Shown here piece after piece: positions 40,922 through 55,000 of a stretch of 64,000 bases of DNA. A program made the position numbers and the translations under genes. The DNA comes from Craspedostauros australis (lineage: Eukaryota; Bacillariophyta; Bacillariophyceae; Mastogloiales; Achnanthaceae): assembly GCA_026770025.1 (NCBI GenBank), contig JAMXDE010000003.1, positions 2,976,001 to 3,040,000 on the forward strand. Reading direction: 5' to 3'. How positions within the stretch are numbered: the stretch's first letter is position 1; each line of letters opens with the position of its first letter. Under the pieces are notes generated by a model. The model had not been told where the DNA came from and made no database searches. It saw nothing but the letters and a program-made list of their open reading frames with translations.

Positions 40922-41910
40922 GGATTGTTCCATGATACGATTCCATGACGAGGATGACGAAGACGAGGGTGATGATGCAATTTTATTTTATTTGCGAATG
41001 TTGCCATGCATGTGGGTGTGGGCACAAACATGCCTCTTTATCTACAGACTACGGCATGCCCATTCGCAACCACCCGGCTTTGGTGAACGGAGAGATAGAG
41101 GAAGGGCTGCTGAGTGAGATGGTGATAGTAATACCTGACAAGTGCAGACTTCCACAGACCCCTTGATCTTTCTGTGATGTTTCATATTGTGCACTGCTAA
41201 ATAGGCTGCTCCGCTCTATTGTTCTACGAGTATTAGTGTTGGCATGTCACGGGGTGGTGCCTTGGATCGGACGAGGCTCTCTCCCTCTCGCCGCATGTGT
41301 GGCACCGTACAACCGCGTCCCTCTGCCATCTTTGATGGAACCTTCAACGATCGTGTGTCCAAGACTTCGTCGGCTTGCTTGACGTTGATATGCGTTAAAC
41401 GACAGTGACTTGGAGTTATATCGGCCGACAACACGTGGGAAAGTCGCATCAAAGAAACAGTTCCAGGCACATTCTAAACAAAATTAAAAGCCAGATTTCG
41501 CGCCTGTCCATGATGCGTTTTGGATGAATCACGAATGTTGCTTTACCCAAGACTCGCAACGACCAATCAACCAATCAACCAACCGACGAATCTCGCGCCA
41601 CAAAAGAAAACACACAACCACAACAACACTTGGAACGCAACAGAAGAACGTGCTGCAGAACAGCGCACCTTGGATACGATCAGCACTTCGCTCATCCATC
41701 CATCCACCCATCCATCCGTCAGCATTGCTGCACGAACAACGACTACGACAAAGGATCATTTGCGTTCCGACTGATCCGATAGATCTTGACCGAGCAGTTC
41801 TCCCGAGGTGTTACACTGCACAGACGCTCTACAAGCACTCTTTATCGTCCTCAACCTCCACAGGTACACATCAATCAGCACATCAATCAGCACATCAGAA
41901 CACATCCACG
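40922..41910. other. Spacer and DPH5 upstream region
   Basis: No gene was recognised. The DPH5 frame is open back to 41524, but the extra codons are Thr/His/Gln/Pro-rich (AATC/ACCA low-complexity runs near 41560-41590 and CATC runs near 41690-41720) and look like 5' UTR. TACGAGTA occurs at about 41224. Confidence 0.5.
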
Positions 41911-42825
41911 ATGGTGCTTTACGTGATCGGTCTTGGACTTGGCGATGAGAAGGATGTGACGGTGAGAGGGCTGGAGCTGATCAAATCAGCCGACCACGTC
42001 TTCCTCGAGGCCTATACCTCCATCTTGGGCGGTGTGAGTCAAGAGCGGATGGAGGCATTCTATGAGACCGAGATCCGGGTGGCTGATCGTGGTCTGGTGG
42101 AAAATGAGGCCGAAGACCTCATCATCCAGCCCGCCAAGACGCAGAACGTCGCCTTTCTGGTGGTAGGCGATCCAGTTTGCGCCACAACCCACACCGACCT
42201 CATCCTGCGTGCGAAGGAGGTGGGGGTAAAGGTGGAGATGGTGCACAACGCCTCCATCATGGGCGCTGCGGGGGCGTGCGGGCTGCAGCTGTACAACTTC
42301 GGCCACACGGTGAGCATCCCATTCTTCGATGAGAAATGGCGACCGACGAGCTTCTATCCCAAGATCCAGTACAACCGGAAGGGTGGTATGCACACGCTGT
42401 GTCTGCTGGATATCAAGGTGAAGGAGCCCGACTTCCAGGCCATGATGAAGGGAAGGACAGAATTCCTTCCACCGCGCTACATGTCCGTCAGCAGAGCCGC
42501 TGAGCAGCTCCTGGAGGCCGAGGAGAAGCACCAGGAGGGTGCCTACGACGGCAGCAAGACCCTCTGCGTGGGTCTTGCACGCATGGGACAGCCAACACAG
42601 AAGATGGTGGCGGGGACGCTGGAGGAGTTGGTGCAGCAGGATATGGGCGAACCATTGCATTCGCTAATCGTGTGCGGCGATCTGCACGATCTGGAGCTGG
42701 AGGTTGTGAAGGAGTTCCTGATAGAAGGCTCGCAGTACGACGTCAAGAATCTGGCCAAGGAGGAAACGGCTGCCACAACAGCGACATCACAAGCAGATAC
42801 AGATGCCGATGCGGACGAGAGCTGA
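41911..42825 (+). CDS. DPH5: Diphthine methyl ester synthase (DPH5)
   Basis: One exon, 304 residues. It methylates the modified histidine of eEF2 with S-adenosylmethionine during diphthamide synthesis. The start at 41911 gives the exact family N-terminus MVLYVIGLGLGDEKDVTVRG. Further motifs are VFLEAYTSIL, FLVVGDPVCATTHTDLILRA, VHNASIMGAAGACGLQLYNF (SAM pocket), TVSIPFFDEKWRPTSFYPKI, YMSVSRAAEQLL and GLARMGQPTQKMVAGTLEEL. The length is normal for the tetrapyrrole-methylase-fold enzyme. The last 25 residues (Thr/Ala/Asp-rich) are variable. A long in-frame extension upstream is open but resembles no known leader. Confidence 0.96.
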   Translation: MVLYVIGLGLGDEKDVTVRGLELIKSADHVFLEAYTSILGGVSQERMEAFYETEIRVADRGLVENEAEDLIIQPAKTQNVAFLVVGDPVCATTHTDLILRAKEVGVKVEMVHNASIMGAAGACGLQLYNFGHTVSIPFFDEKWRPTSFYPKIQYNRKGGMHTLCLLDIKVKEPDFQAMMKGRTEFLPPRYMSVSRAAEQLLEAEEKHQEGAYDGSKTLCVGLARMGQPTQKMVAGTLEELVQQDMGEPLHSLIVCGDLHDLELEVVKEFLIEGSQYDVKNLAKEETAATTATSQADTDADADES

Positions 42826-43892
42826 TGCAGATGCAGATGCTGATGGGGTACAGATGCCTGATGCCTGATGCGATACAAAATCTACCATTAGCTTGAATGT
42901 TGTTGCTGCGAGTTGTCGTCTTGCTGTTGATAAATGTCAACGTGACACCCGCCATAACAACGATGGTAATGGAGGGGTTCGAGTGGCTATTTTTTGGCGT
43001 GGCCGGCGACTCCAGCCAATCAAATGGCTCAGACTTTATCACTGGCACGAGCAAGCCATCCCATTGAAGGGTGAATTGAGGGGAGTTTGGGTCATTTCTC
43101 CCGAGCTTTGTTGCGCTTGAAGTTCTCATTTGGAACCGTGTGACGCAGATGATCTGTTCGATTCTCGTTGTGAGCGCTGACAGAGACGGTGGGATTGCGT
43201 GGTTGGTTTTGCACGAGGATTTGAACAATTTTGACACTTTCTCAGAAATCACGTATTGAGCAAATAAAATGCAATTGTTACGTGCAGTATCTCCGAATGA
43301 GTATCTTGAGGCGACAAACTCCATTGTCGTAACTGAACGACGATTCCGACCGATACCTTCATGATATCGTTGCGTTGGGACTATCGTATGCTCCGTATTG
43401 TTGTCGTTGATCGCAAGTACTACCACCATAATACCAAATCATACGAAAAATTGACAAAATTGTTTCCACGAAATCCCAACAAACAAGGACGGAAGTGTTC
43501 CTTTCTTTGATGTGAACGGCGACACAACGCCATCGTCATCACCCATGCCAACATCAACACCAAGATTGACATCAACACAGAAAACGGTATCGACGCTGTC
43601 ATTGATTCCAACTATGCAGAGGCTTGCACTAACAAAAAGGTCCAACCCATGCTCTGTATAGTGCTTGGAACAACTACCTGCTGAACACATTCAGCCACAC
43701 TTCCGACGATACACATCCAAAGACGCACATCCAACAACGCAGACTCCATCTGCTTTGTTGGAGGTGATGGCAACATCAAGATAGCCAATTCTATGCATCG
43801 CCCATGTGTATCACAGCCAGCCAACAACTGCCAACTTGCAATGATCATGGCGTTTATTCCAAACATAAGCATTGTTGTGTTCGGCATGTGCT
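42826..43892. other. Spacer between DPH5 and the retroelement block
   Basis: There is no supported gene. Minus-strand frames at 42743-43429, 43420-43611 and 43612-43935 are open in turn but change frame and show no domain; they may be decayed sequence. An 18-base string at 42970-42987 recurs inverted at 60420-60437. Confidence 0.4.
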
Positions 43893-44673
43893 TGTTGGCA
43901 AGTCCCAATATTGGTACACTTGCTGTTGCTTGCAACGAAGATGGTGGTAGTGGTTGATCTTGATTCTGTTTGCTATTTCATTACATAGAAACCGATACTC
44001 TTGGTGTTGACTCCAGTGCTCCTGGATATCCTGTCTGTTGATCCAAACCAACTATGAGTCAGATGCAGAGGTGCTCCCTCTCATGATGCTCATCATCGTC
44101 CCTGTACTTCTCTCTTACACTTGTTTGCGTAGCACTCCTATGAGATCCTACACATTCGATTCATTGTTCATCACCTTATCCTCCATGAGCACACTACCAT
44201 GCGCACGTGTAGGCGCTTTCGTCTAATTCCGAACTCCTTCTTGACCTTTCAAGATCTTGATGACCAATCGTAATTGAATCTTCCTTGTTCTCTGCCGGAT
44301 GTTGAGACAGCCGTTGATGTGGTGCCACAATGACATCCTGTCAACGTCAGCTGCTCTCTTCCATGCGTTCTCTGATTCCTCATTCCGTCATCATATGGTG
44401 GTCAGATGGTCAGGTCGTCATTTCAGGTTTAGTTGCAACCTCCATCGATCCTTGCTCAATGCCATGTCGGCTGGTGAACGTACAAAAATCCTGATCCTCT
44501 CAGGTTAGATTGTCCCAACGTTCCCATGTGATTCTTGGGTGATTTGGTGTGTCCGTGTTTGTTTTGTTGTTCTCAAACAAGAAACGTTCGGAACACGAAT
44601 ATTGTCGATGCTAGTTGGTCGAGTCTAGGCGAACCAATTGGATGGGCGATGCACATACATATACATCTCGACA
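43893..44673 (-). repeat. Left (3') LTR of element A
   Basis: 781 bases, starting TGTTGGCAAGT and ending CATCTCGACA on the plus strand. It shares short blocks (TTTGCTATTTCATTAC, AGGTTTAGTTG, GATGCACATA) with the other LTRs in the window but is widely diverged elsewhere. Confidence 0.8.
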
Positions 44674-44693
44674 CCCTTCCTGTGTGCATTCGG

Positions 44694-47600
44694 TCATTCG
44701 AATGTTCTCGATGTGTCGAGGAACGACTTCTCATGTTCGCGTTGTAAGTCGGCCTTGATGTTCTTGGTGAATCCGTCGCTTGTATTCTGCTCGGATTTGA
44801 CAAAAATGATTTCGATGGTCTTGTTGATTACCATGTTCCGCACATAGTGATGGCGCACGTCGATGTGCCGTGATTGTTGGGATGTTGATGGATTCTTGGC
44901 TATGATGATTGCTCCGATGTTGTCCACGCGGACCTTGATCGGTGTCTTCACTGGGACGCCCACACTTTCGAGTAGCTGCATGACGAAGAAGATCTCCTTT
45001 GCTGCTTTGGAAAGCGCAACGTATTCTGCTTCGGATGAGCTGAGTGTGACAGCCTTCTGTGCTTTGGATTGCCAAAGGATTGACACCTTGTATAGGTATA
45101 GGATGAACCCTCCTACGCTGATTTTCATGTTCTTGTCTCCTGCATATTCGCTATCGCAGAAGAGCTCCATGTCCCAGCCGTCGTCGTCTGGACGCACTGG
45201 ATGGATCTTCAATCCATAGTCCTTTGTATTGATCACATACTTGATGATCCGATACATCTCCTTCATTGCGGCCTTGGTGGGCCCAATCAATACCTTGGAG
45301 AGTTCCCTTACAGGGTTCGCAATATCTGGTCACGAGTGCTTGATGAGGAAGAGTAGCATACCAACGCCTTGGCAATATTTTGCATGTTCTTCTGGTCTGA
45401 CCTTCTGTAGTCCGATATCTTTGGATGGTCGTACGATGATTTGACCCGGGTTCCCGTTGTCGCGTAGCGTTGCATCTTTTCAACTTTGGTTCCGAACTCT
45501 TCGATGAGGTGTTGGATGAGATGTGGTTGACGCAATGTTGCTTTAGTCTTGTCGTGGTTCAGTTCGATGTTGCAGCTGAGGTAGTCTCCGAGTCCGCACT
45601 CGATTGTTATCTTGAACTTGCTGCCTTGGATGTCCTTCAGGAATCTCTCCAAAGCCTTGGAGTCTCTGCAGCAGAAGCAGCCGTCTACGTAGATGGCCAC
45701 GATCATGCTTCCTTCGTTCGTCTTCCTGTAGAACAGGCACGGGATCTGCTGCGCTCTGTTCGAAGTTGATATTCTTGAGGGTCGACACCAACATCTTGAA
45801 CCATTGCCTGGCGCTCTGCACAAGTCCGTAGATTGGCTTATGTAGGGTCAGAGCTTCGTCTGCTTGATGATCCATCCCATTGGGACAGTTCATGTAGATC
45901 TCTTTGTCGAGGTCTCCATGTAGGAATGCCGTTACGACATCGACGAGTACGCAGTCCATCTTCTTGATCAGCATGATCACCATCATGACTTGGTAGGTCA
46001 TGTCATGGATGACAGGTGAGTAATGCTCTTGGAAGTCCACTCCTGCAACTTGTGAATAGCCACATGCAACGAGTCGTGCTCGATGTGTACCGTCGCGTTT
46101 CAGCTTGAAAACTCATTTGCATTTGCAGCATCTGCGGCCGCATGGTATAGCGTCTTGTTTGATCTTGCTGTACACCTTGCATGTATCCATTGAGTCGAAC
46201 TCCTTTTTGATGGCTGCTCGATATCCCTTTCAATGGATGGGATCTGGGTGGTTGAAGGCTCCATCGAATGTTGTTGGTTCGATGTGCTTCTCTGGTTCTT
46301 TGTTCTCGTCCTGCATCGATAATCCGATATCGATCGCTGGTGTCTCGGTGATGATTGCGTTCATCCCGTATAGTCCAGTTGTGTTGTGATGAGTGATCTC
46401 AATTTCTTCATCTTCATCTGCAATTGCTTTGTCATCTGTAGTTTCGTTGTTGGATTCGTCAGTTATCTCATCACTCAGTTCGTCACTGTCTTCGTTGGAT
46501 GATGATTCGCTCTCATAACCTTCCTCCTTTCGACCTCGTTCGTTGAAGTCTGTGAGCTCACGCAGAGCTCTGGGAATACTCTTCCCTGTAGTTGGCTTGG
46601 GATTAGCTTCTCCCTTCCTGCCTTGTGCTTCATGATGTCGGATTCTCTCCTTTCTGTTTATGTCACACTTGCTTGGTTTAGTCGGTGGAGGTCTCAATGG
46701 TGCGCCATGCGCAGACCTTGCTGGTGTGTTTGGAGGAGTGACGCCTGTGTCATCGTCGGCTTCGTCGCCGGATGGTTGGATCTCGTCATCCTCGTGGTTG
46801 GATTCGTTCCGATCTTCCTCGTCGTTGTTGATTAGTTGAGTCGCTGCTCCATCGTCCTCATCATCTTCATCATCACTGTCTGATAGGATGTGATACTTGT
46901 TCGTGGCAGTGAAAGATACTCTCTTCGCTTCTGATGTTCGACGCATTGCCATACTTGGCATCGTTCCCTTCCATTCAATGGTTGTGAAGCCGTCTGCGTC
47001 CGTTGTTCCTGCTTCGTTGGATATGTTTGGTGCTGGCACCCAGCCACAGAACTGTCCTTATGATTGGTTGAGCCACTTGATGTCACAAGAACAGACCAAT
47101 GACTTGGTTGATGGTCTGTACATGTTGTACACTCCTGATGCATGTTGGTGTGCATATCCGATGAACACCATCTCTTCTCCTCTATTCTTGAGTTTGCAGT
47201 GATCCCGCCATAGGTAGTCTTCACAACACCCACCTCTCCAAATGTGCGGAGTGCATCTGCATATGGTGGATCATTGTCGAAGAACTGGCGATGTGGTGAC
47301 TCTTTCTGATTCTTCGCTACAGTGATGTTGGCGATGGCGGTGGCAGTGCTTGCAGCTGCTGCCCACAGGCCATGCCTATGCTCTTCGTCAAGTTGTGCTC
47401 CGTTGAGAATGGAGCGGATCTTGGTGTAGAGGTACACGAACTTGCGTTCCACTCTGTCGTTCTGTTGCGGCGTGTTCGATGCCGTGAACTCGAATTTCAC
47501 GTTGAGTCCTGCATCGATGAGAGTATCCTGCGTGGATTTGTTCTCTCCGCTGTTGTTTCCTTGGAAGGTGATTTGTTGATCACCAGTCTGTGACTTGATC

Positions 47601-50600
47601 GTTTGAACGAATTGTTTGATGTACCCTGGTTGGTCACTCTTGTTCTTGAGAAAGAAACTCCAGCAGTGATCCATGCAGTCGTCCACGATCAGGGTCCAGT
47701 AGCGTTTATCTCCGAAGCTTATGTGTTTAGTGTAACTAATGTCAATGAAGAGACGTTCGCCGTGGCGAGTTGCTCTTGGAATCGTTGCCTTCGGGATGTT
47801 CTTCACTCTTGCGTTTGCGACTGCGCAGTCGCGACATACCGGCATCTCGCCAATGATCTTCCATCCATATTGAGCGGCCGTCCGCTTCATCGTCTCGAGT
47901 GGCGCATGGCCAAGCATTCGGTGCAGGTTCACCGCGCTGATCTCCTTGGCTGGGTTCTTGATGATGGCTGTGGAAGCCTTGTCGTCATCCGCTGGCATGA
48001 TGGGATGCATCTGCACTCCTGTGATGAATCCGTTGGAGGTGGGAAGATCCAATCGAAGATGATCTTCTTCCCTGCTCTGTTGATGATGTCCATCAGAATG
48101 CCGTTGTTACCAAGCTGGTAACCATTGTACAGAGCCTTGTTTGTTGAGAAAAGGTTCACCGTCATCTTGGGTGTGTACTTCACATCATCGAGCCAGATGG
48201 TGTGGCCAGTGTTGTCTCGTTGCTTGATCTGCAGTTTGATGGAGCCAATCTTGGGAGAGTCCAGCTTCATGCTGTCTCCCACTTGGACGAAGGACTTGAT
48301 GTGCCGCACGTTGAAGAGAGCGGCGTCCGAATTGATGATGTGACACGAAGCTCCGCTGTCGGCGAGCCAGGTGTCCTTGTTGACCTTGTCTTTGTATTTA
48401 GTGCTCAGCTCGTGGAGCTGTTCCATGGCAGCCGCTGCCATGTCGTCTTTGTAGTCATTGTTGTTGGGATTGTTGTTCCCATTGTCCATTCTGTGGTAGG
48501 TCACGCCGTCGTAGTACGGTTCTGCGGGCACAACTGGGGTCGTGCTGTCTCGATGAAGTCCAGTCACCGGATCGTATGGCATGACGCGTGGTCGCTCGCG
48601 CAGGAGCACGTGCATGCATCCTCCCAGGATGTAGTGCAACGCCATGTCGGGAATTGGATCGTTGTTGTATTCCCCCAACAATTGGTTGATGACCGATCCA
48701 TTGGCGAGAATCTCTTTGATGGACCAGAAGTTGTCGCACAGCGTGGTTGCTGTCGTGCACACCCACAGGTGTCGCTCTCCTGCGTCGTCATCGTCTGAGT
48801 ACAAACGCATGCCTGCCGTCATTACAGTGTTGTGGATGAGCTGTCGTTGCATGATCTCCACAGTTGCCGTTAGTCGTGGAATCGCATCGTTTCTGAAGTT
48901 GATGCCCTGTCTGGTGAATTCCACGATCGGCGCGAATGCGATGTCGTATGGATAGACGACCTCTTCATTTGGATTGAATCGATCTTCTTCTACCGATCCA
49001 TTGCTGCGATCTTCGTTGAAGATACCCGTTCTGTTGTTCCCCGCTGCTGGAGGAGGCGGCGCCTTGCCGCCATTCATCTCGTCTCCGGAGACGCCGTGGT
49101 TGTCTTGATCTGCGCCGTTCTCGTTGGTGTTGGCATCTTCTTCACTCATGGCCTCTTCGATGTCGCTATTGATGGCCTCATTGTCCATCTCAGCTCCATC
49201 GCCGTATGGACCAATCAGGTCGTTTGCGTTGAAGCAGCACTTGTAACTTACTTCGCGTCTTGGATCCACCTCGTGGATGATGGGCTCCTCGCTGAGCCAC
49301 TCTGGGACGATCTCATCGTCCTCCACTTCGTCGTCACTCCCAACGTACTCGAAGTTATCGAAGAAGGAGTCTTCCATGTAGTCATCGGACACCAACATGC
49401 AGAGCGGCATGTCCTTTGCTGAGAGTACCATCTCGTGTCCGCTCTTGTCATGTCCTTCCGTTGCTGTGTTGGCCTGCTTGTCGGCCTTCTTCTTCTCGTT
49501 GAACTTCTTCTTTCGGCACTCCGCCTTGCAGTGTCCAAAGATGCCGCAGTAGTTGCACTTGCCCTTGAAGCTGCCTCCCTTGTTGCGGTTGTTGTTACGC
49601 TTTCCAATCATTTTGTTGTTGTTTGATTTCTTGTTGTTCGATTTCCTACGCTCAGGGCAATCCGCAGATCTATGACCATACACACCACAGTTGTGACAGG
49701 TACCCTTGAAGTTACGGTGCTTGTGAAGCCGGTGTCGTTGCTCTTCGTATTGTTGTCTTGGAAATCGTCGATGTACACCTTTCCTCCTTGATGAGTGGCG
49801 TGTGCTGTGCGGAGTACTCCTCTGATCGCGTTGATGGTGACTACATCTGGGTTGAACGTGAGTTGGTGATGAAAGTTCATGACGTGAGTTTTGTATTCGC
49901 TGCTCATCGTGCTGAGGATCTGCATGATCATTTCCTCGTTGGTGATCGTGTATCCAACATTGTGGAGACGCGAGCGTAAGAGCTCGAGTCGCGTGATGCA
50001 GACATTGGGGTCCGTGTCTCTCTTCATCCTTTTGTTGTTGAATTGACGCTTGAGTTTGATCTTTGTGGCTGCATCAGATGGCCGGAACTTTTCCGCAAGA
50101 ACGTTCCACACTGCGTGTGGATTCCCCTCAGGGTAATCGGCGGAGATGCACTGATTGATGTATTGGATAGCCTGCTTGCCTTTTCCCTTCTCTGCATCCA
50201 TCATGAGGATCAGATTGCTGAAGCAGTGAGCTGCCAGCTTGTGGGTCTCCTCCATTTCTTCCTTGTCTTCTCCCGTGGCGGCTCCGATCTCACTCATTGT
50301 TGGGATCTTCGTCTTGCCCAACATCACATCTCTTGTCTTCTGCATACATGCGTACACCTTTGCCTGGGACTCCCATGCATTATAGTCTTCTTGGTCACCG
50401 CTGAACACTGGCGCCTTGATGTGTCGCTTGTTCATGTTGGCTGATGTTGCCATGTTGCTTCGTTGTTTCATTGATGTTGCGCGCACGCTCGTGATTTCCA
50501 TTTGTTTCTGTGTGGTCACTTTTTCGATTTTTGCTCGTGTTAGCGCGGAGATGTTTTTTGTCACAGATTCTCCTCTCCGTGTCGTCTTATTTGTTCCACT

Positions 50601-50858
50601 CTGCTTGGCCATGCGAATGCTCTTCGTCACACCTGTCTCGTCTTCCTTGATGCCTGTGGAAATGCTCTTCTGCATGCAATATTGTTGCATGAACTGTTCC
50701 TCTTCGATCTCGTCGATTGCGCTTCCTTCTATGCTAGAGAGGACAGTGGGCGCGCCCTCTTCCTTCTGTGGTTGAGGTGGAGTCTCACTTGCACATTCTT
50801 CTTGCTTGATAGTTGGATTGGACAGAGGGATGTCTTTCAATTCCTCTTCCTTGCTCAT
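44694..50858 (-). pseudogene. Broken gag-pol of element A (Ty1/copia)
   Basis: Remnants of all copia domains remain in order on the minus strand: gag with UBN2-type helices, CCHC zinc knuckles, aspartic protease (DSGAS), GAG-pre-integrase, integrase core, reverse transcriptase and RNase H. About eight breaks interrupt the frame, so it is a fossil. Confidence 0.88.
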
Positions 50859-50939
50859 TCAGCCTACTGCTCTTGAATGATGTTGTCTTCCTCGCACGAT
50901 CCGATCCGTGGGCTCGCCCTGATCTAACGTTTATATTCG

Positions 50940-51192
50940 TGTTGGCAAGTTTCGCAAACGGATACCTTGCGATCGTGGAAGATGGTGTTGGTTGATAGTC
51001 GTTCGTTTGCTATTTCATTACTTGGCTACTCCGATCCTCTCAGTGTCTGTTCTCTTGCCTGATGCTCTCGGCGCATCTGTTTGATGGTCCGACTATGAGT
51101 TGGTATGCGAGCTACTCTCTTGCTCTAGCTCATGTTCTCTCTCTCTCTCTCTCTGTATTGCATGTTCACACCATGCGATATTCCATATTTGA
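50940..51192 (-). repeat. Right (5') LTR of element A, first part
   Basis: 253 bases from TGTTGGCAAGTTTC to the insertion point of element B. It is similar to the first part of the B LTR and includes a CT microsatellite near 51130-51152. Confidence 0.8.
51187..51192. repeat. Target-site duplication of element B, left copy
   Basis: ATTTGA immediately left of the B LTR. The same six bases lie at 59113-59118, immediately right of the other LTR. Copia elements usually duplicate five bases, so one base may match by chance. Confidence 0.8.
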
Positions 51193-51983
51193 TGTTGGCA
51201 AGTTCCGCGCACGGTAACCTACGATCGTGGAAGATGGTGTTGGTTGATAGTCGTCTGTTTGCTATTTCATTACTTGGCTACTCCGATGCTCTCGGTGTAC
51301 GCCCGTTCTCTTGCCCGATGCTCTCGGCGCTTCAATCTGTTTCGTAGATTCGGTCTCCGACTATGAGTCGGTACGCGAGATCCTCTCTCGCTCCTCTCTG
51401 TATTCTCTCTCTCTCTCTCAACATCGTGTGCTCGTGCTACACGATGCTTCGTGTTCGATGCGTACTCCGCATTCGACACTCTGTTCATTCAGTACTGGCT
51501 TCTACTCCATGAGTACTTACCATTTGAAGTTCACCTTCAGTATCCATGATCTTCATGGGTCATCGTATCTTCGCCTCCTGCTCTGACTTGGAGACAGCTG
51601 TCGACGTGGTGACATGTTGACATCCTGTCGACGTCAGTAGGCGTCCTTCTGCTCTCCAGATGTCACGTTCCATTGGTGATGCAGTAGTCTGTCAGATGAT
51701 ATCGTCATCTGAGGTTTAGTTGGGAAGTACCTCGAGATTCTCTTGGTACCATTGATGCATGGACGGACGATCTTCTGATTCTTCCAGAAATCGTTATTTG
51801 CAAATTTCCTCCAGAAATCTTGCCCCCTTTCGTGTGTTCCATTTCCTCTGTAATTCTGACGAATCACAGCATACTATCGACACGAGTATAGTTATACCGT
51901 CCACGTGCGTATGAGAGAATAGCGGGTGAACGATGCACATATACACGTACATCTTGATATATACTCACATGTACATCTCGACA
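51193..51983 (-). repeat. 3' LTR of element B (left copy)
   Basis: 791 bases, TGTTGGCAAG to CATCTCGACA on the plus strand (TGTCGAGATG to CTTGCCAACA in the sense direction, so it has the usual TG...CA ends). Confidence 0.92.
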
Positions 51984-52003
51984 CCCTTCCTGTGTGCATT
52001 CGG

Positions 52004-55000
52004 TCATTCGAATGTTCTCGATGTGTCAAGGTACGACTTCTCATGTTCACGTTGCAAGTCGGCCTTGATGTTCTTGGTGAATCCGTCGCTTGTGTTCTGC
52101 TCGGATTTGACGAAAATGATTTCGATGGTTTTGTTGATTACCATGTTCCTCACGTAGTGATGGCGCACGTCGATGTGCCGCGATCGTTGGGATGTTGATG
52201 GGTTCTTGGCGATGAAGATCGCCCCGATGTTGTCCACGCGGACCTTGATCGGTGTCTTCACTGGGACGCCCACACTTTCGAGTAGCTGCATGACGAAGAA
52301 GATCTCCTTTGCCGCTTCGGAAAGGGCAACGTATTCTGCTTCGGATGAGCTGAGTGTGACGGCCTTCTGTGCCTTGGATCGCCAAAGGATTGGTACCTTG
52401 CACAGGTATAGGATGAATCCCCCTACGCTGATTCTTGTATTCTTGTCTCCTGCATATTCGCTATCGCAGAAGAGCTCCATGTCCCAGCCGTCGTCATCTG
52501 GACGCGCTGGATGGATCTTCAATCCATAGTCCTTTGTATCAATCACATACTTGATGATCCGATACATCTCCTTCATTGCGGCCTTGGTGGGCCCGATCAA
52601 TACCTTGGAGAGTTCCCTCACAGGGTTCGCGATATCTGGTCGCGAGTGCTTGATGAGGAAGAGTAGCATACCGACGCCTCGGCGGTATTCGGCATGTTCT
52701 TCCGGTCCGACCTTCTGCAGTCCGTTATCTTCGGATGGTCGTACGATGATTTGACCCGGGGTTCCCGGTGTCCCATAACGTTGCATCTTCTCAACTTTGG
52801 CTCCGAATTCCTCGATGAGGTGTCGGATGAGATGTGGTTGACGCAATGTCGCTCTAGTCTTGTCATGGTTCAATTCGATGTTGCAGCTGAGGTAGTCTCC
52901 GAGTCCGCGCTCGATTGTCACCTTGAATTTGCTGCCTTGGATGTCCTTCAGGAATGTCTCCAGTGCCTTGGAGTCTCCGCAACAGAAGCAATCGTCCACG
53001 TAGATGGCCACGATCATGCTTCCTTCGTTCGTCTTCCTGTAGAACAGGCACGGGTCTGCTGCGCTCTGTTCGAAGTTGATATTCTTGAGGGTCGATACCA
53101 ACATCTTGAACCATTGCCTGGCGCTCTGCACAAGTCCGTAGATTGGCTTGTGTAGGGTCAGGGCTTCGTCTGGTTGATGATCCATCCCATTGGGACAGTT
53201 TATGTAGATCTCCTCGTCGAGGTCTCCATGTAGGAATGCCGTTACGACATCGACGAGTGCGCAGTCCATCTTCTTGATTAGCATGATCACCATCATGACC
53301 CGATAGGTCACGTCATGGATGACGGGTGAGTAATGCTCTTGGAAGTCTACTCCTGCGACTTGTGAATAGCCACATGCAACGAGCCGCGCTCGATGTGTGC
53401 CATCACGTTTCAGCTTGAAGACCCATTTGCACTTGCAGCATCTGCGGCCGCGTGGAATGGCGTCTCGTTTGATCTTACTGTATACCTTGCGTGTATCCAT
53501 GGAGTCGAACTCTTTCTTGATGGCTGCTCGATATCCCTTTCGATGGATAGGATCTGGGTGATTGAAGGCTCCATCGAATGTTGTAGGTTCGATGTGCTTC
53601 TCTGGTTCCTTGTTCTCGTCTTGCATCGACAATCCGATGTCGATCGCTGGTTTCTCGGTGATGATTGCATTCATTCCGTATAGTCCTGTTGTGCTATAGT
53701 GAGTGATCTCGATCTCTTCATCTTCGTTTTCGATTTCTTCGTCATCTGTAGTTTCGTTGTTGGAATCGTCGATCATCTCGTCGCTGAGTTCGTCACTCGC
53801 CTCACTGGATGATGGATCGCTCTCATAGCCTTCTTCCTTTCGACCTCGTTCGTTGAAGTCTTCGAGCTCGCGCAGAGCTCTGGGAATACTCTTCCCTGTG
53901 GTTGGCTTGGGATTAGCTTCTCCCTTCCTGCCTCGTGCTTCGTGACGTCGGATCCTCTCCTTTCTAGCTATGTCACGCTTGTTTGGTTTGCTTGGTGGAG
54001 ATCTAGATGGTGTGTCATGTGTAGACCTTGCTGGTGTGTTCGGAGGAGTGACACCTGTCTCGTCATCGGCTTCGTCGCCGGAGGGTAGGATTTCGTCATC
54101 CTCATGATTGGATTCGCTCCGATCTTCCTCGTCATTCTGGATTAGTTGAGTCACTACTCCGTCGTCCTCATTATCCTCGTCATCACTGTCTGATAGAATG
54201 TAGTACCTGTTGCTGTCAGCGAAAGATACTCTCTTCGCTTCCGATGTTTGACGCGTTGCCGTCCTTGGCGTTGCTCCCTTTCGTCCGATGGTTGTGAAGC
54301 CGTCTGCGTCCGTTGTTCCTGTTTCGTTGAATATGTTCGGTGCTGGTGCCCAACCACGGAACTGTCCGTATGATTGGTTGAGCCACTTGATGTCGCGTGA
54401 ACAGATGAGTGACTTGGTCGATGGTCTGTACATGTTGTAGACCCCTGATGCATGTTGGTGTGCATATCCGATGAACACCATCTCTTCTCCTCTGTTCTTG
54501 AGTTTCGCGGTAATCCCGCCGTAGGTAGTCTTCACAACACCCACCTCTCCAAATGTGCGGAGCGCGTTCGCATATGGTGGATCGTTGCCGAAGAATTGTC
54601 GATGTGGTGACTCCTTCTGGTTCTTCGCTACGGTGATATTGGCGATAGCAGTGGCAGTGCTAGCAGCTGCTGCCCACAGGCCATGCCTATACTCTTCGTC
54701 GAGCTGTGCTCCGTTGAGCATGGAGCGAATCTTGGTGTAGAGGTACGCGAACTTGCGTTCCACTCTTCCGTTCTGTTGCGGCGTGTTCGATGCCGTGTAT
54801 TCGAATTTCACGTTGAGTCCTGCATCGATGAGAATATCCTCCGTGGATTTGTTCTCTCCGCTGTTGTCACCTCGGAAGATGATCTGTTGGTCACCAGTCT
54901 GTGACTTGATCGTCTGGATGAATCGTTTGATGTATCCTGGTTGATCACTCTTGTTCTTGAGAAAGAAACTCCAGCAGTGATCCGTGCAGTCGTCCACGAT

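Noticed and set aside
41524-41910. Long N-terminal extension of DPH5
   Set aside because: In frame and open, but Thr/His/Gln low complexity; the family N-terminus starts exactly at 41911.
42743-43429. 228-codon minus-strand frame overlapping the DPH5 end
   Set aside because: Overlaps the coding strand of DPH5, contains low-complexity end, and has no recognisable domain.
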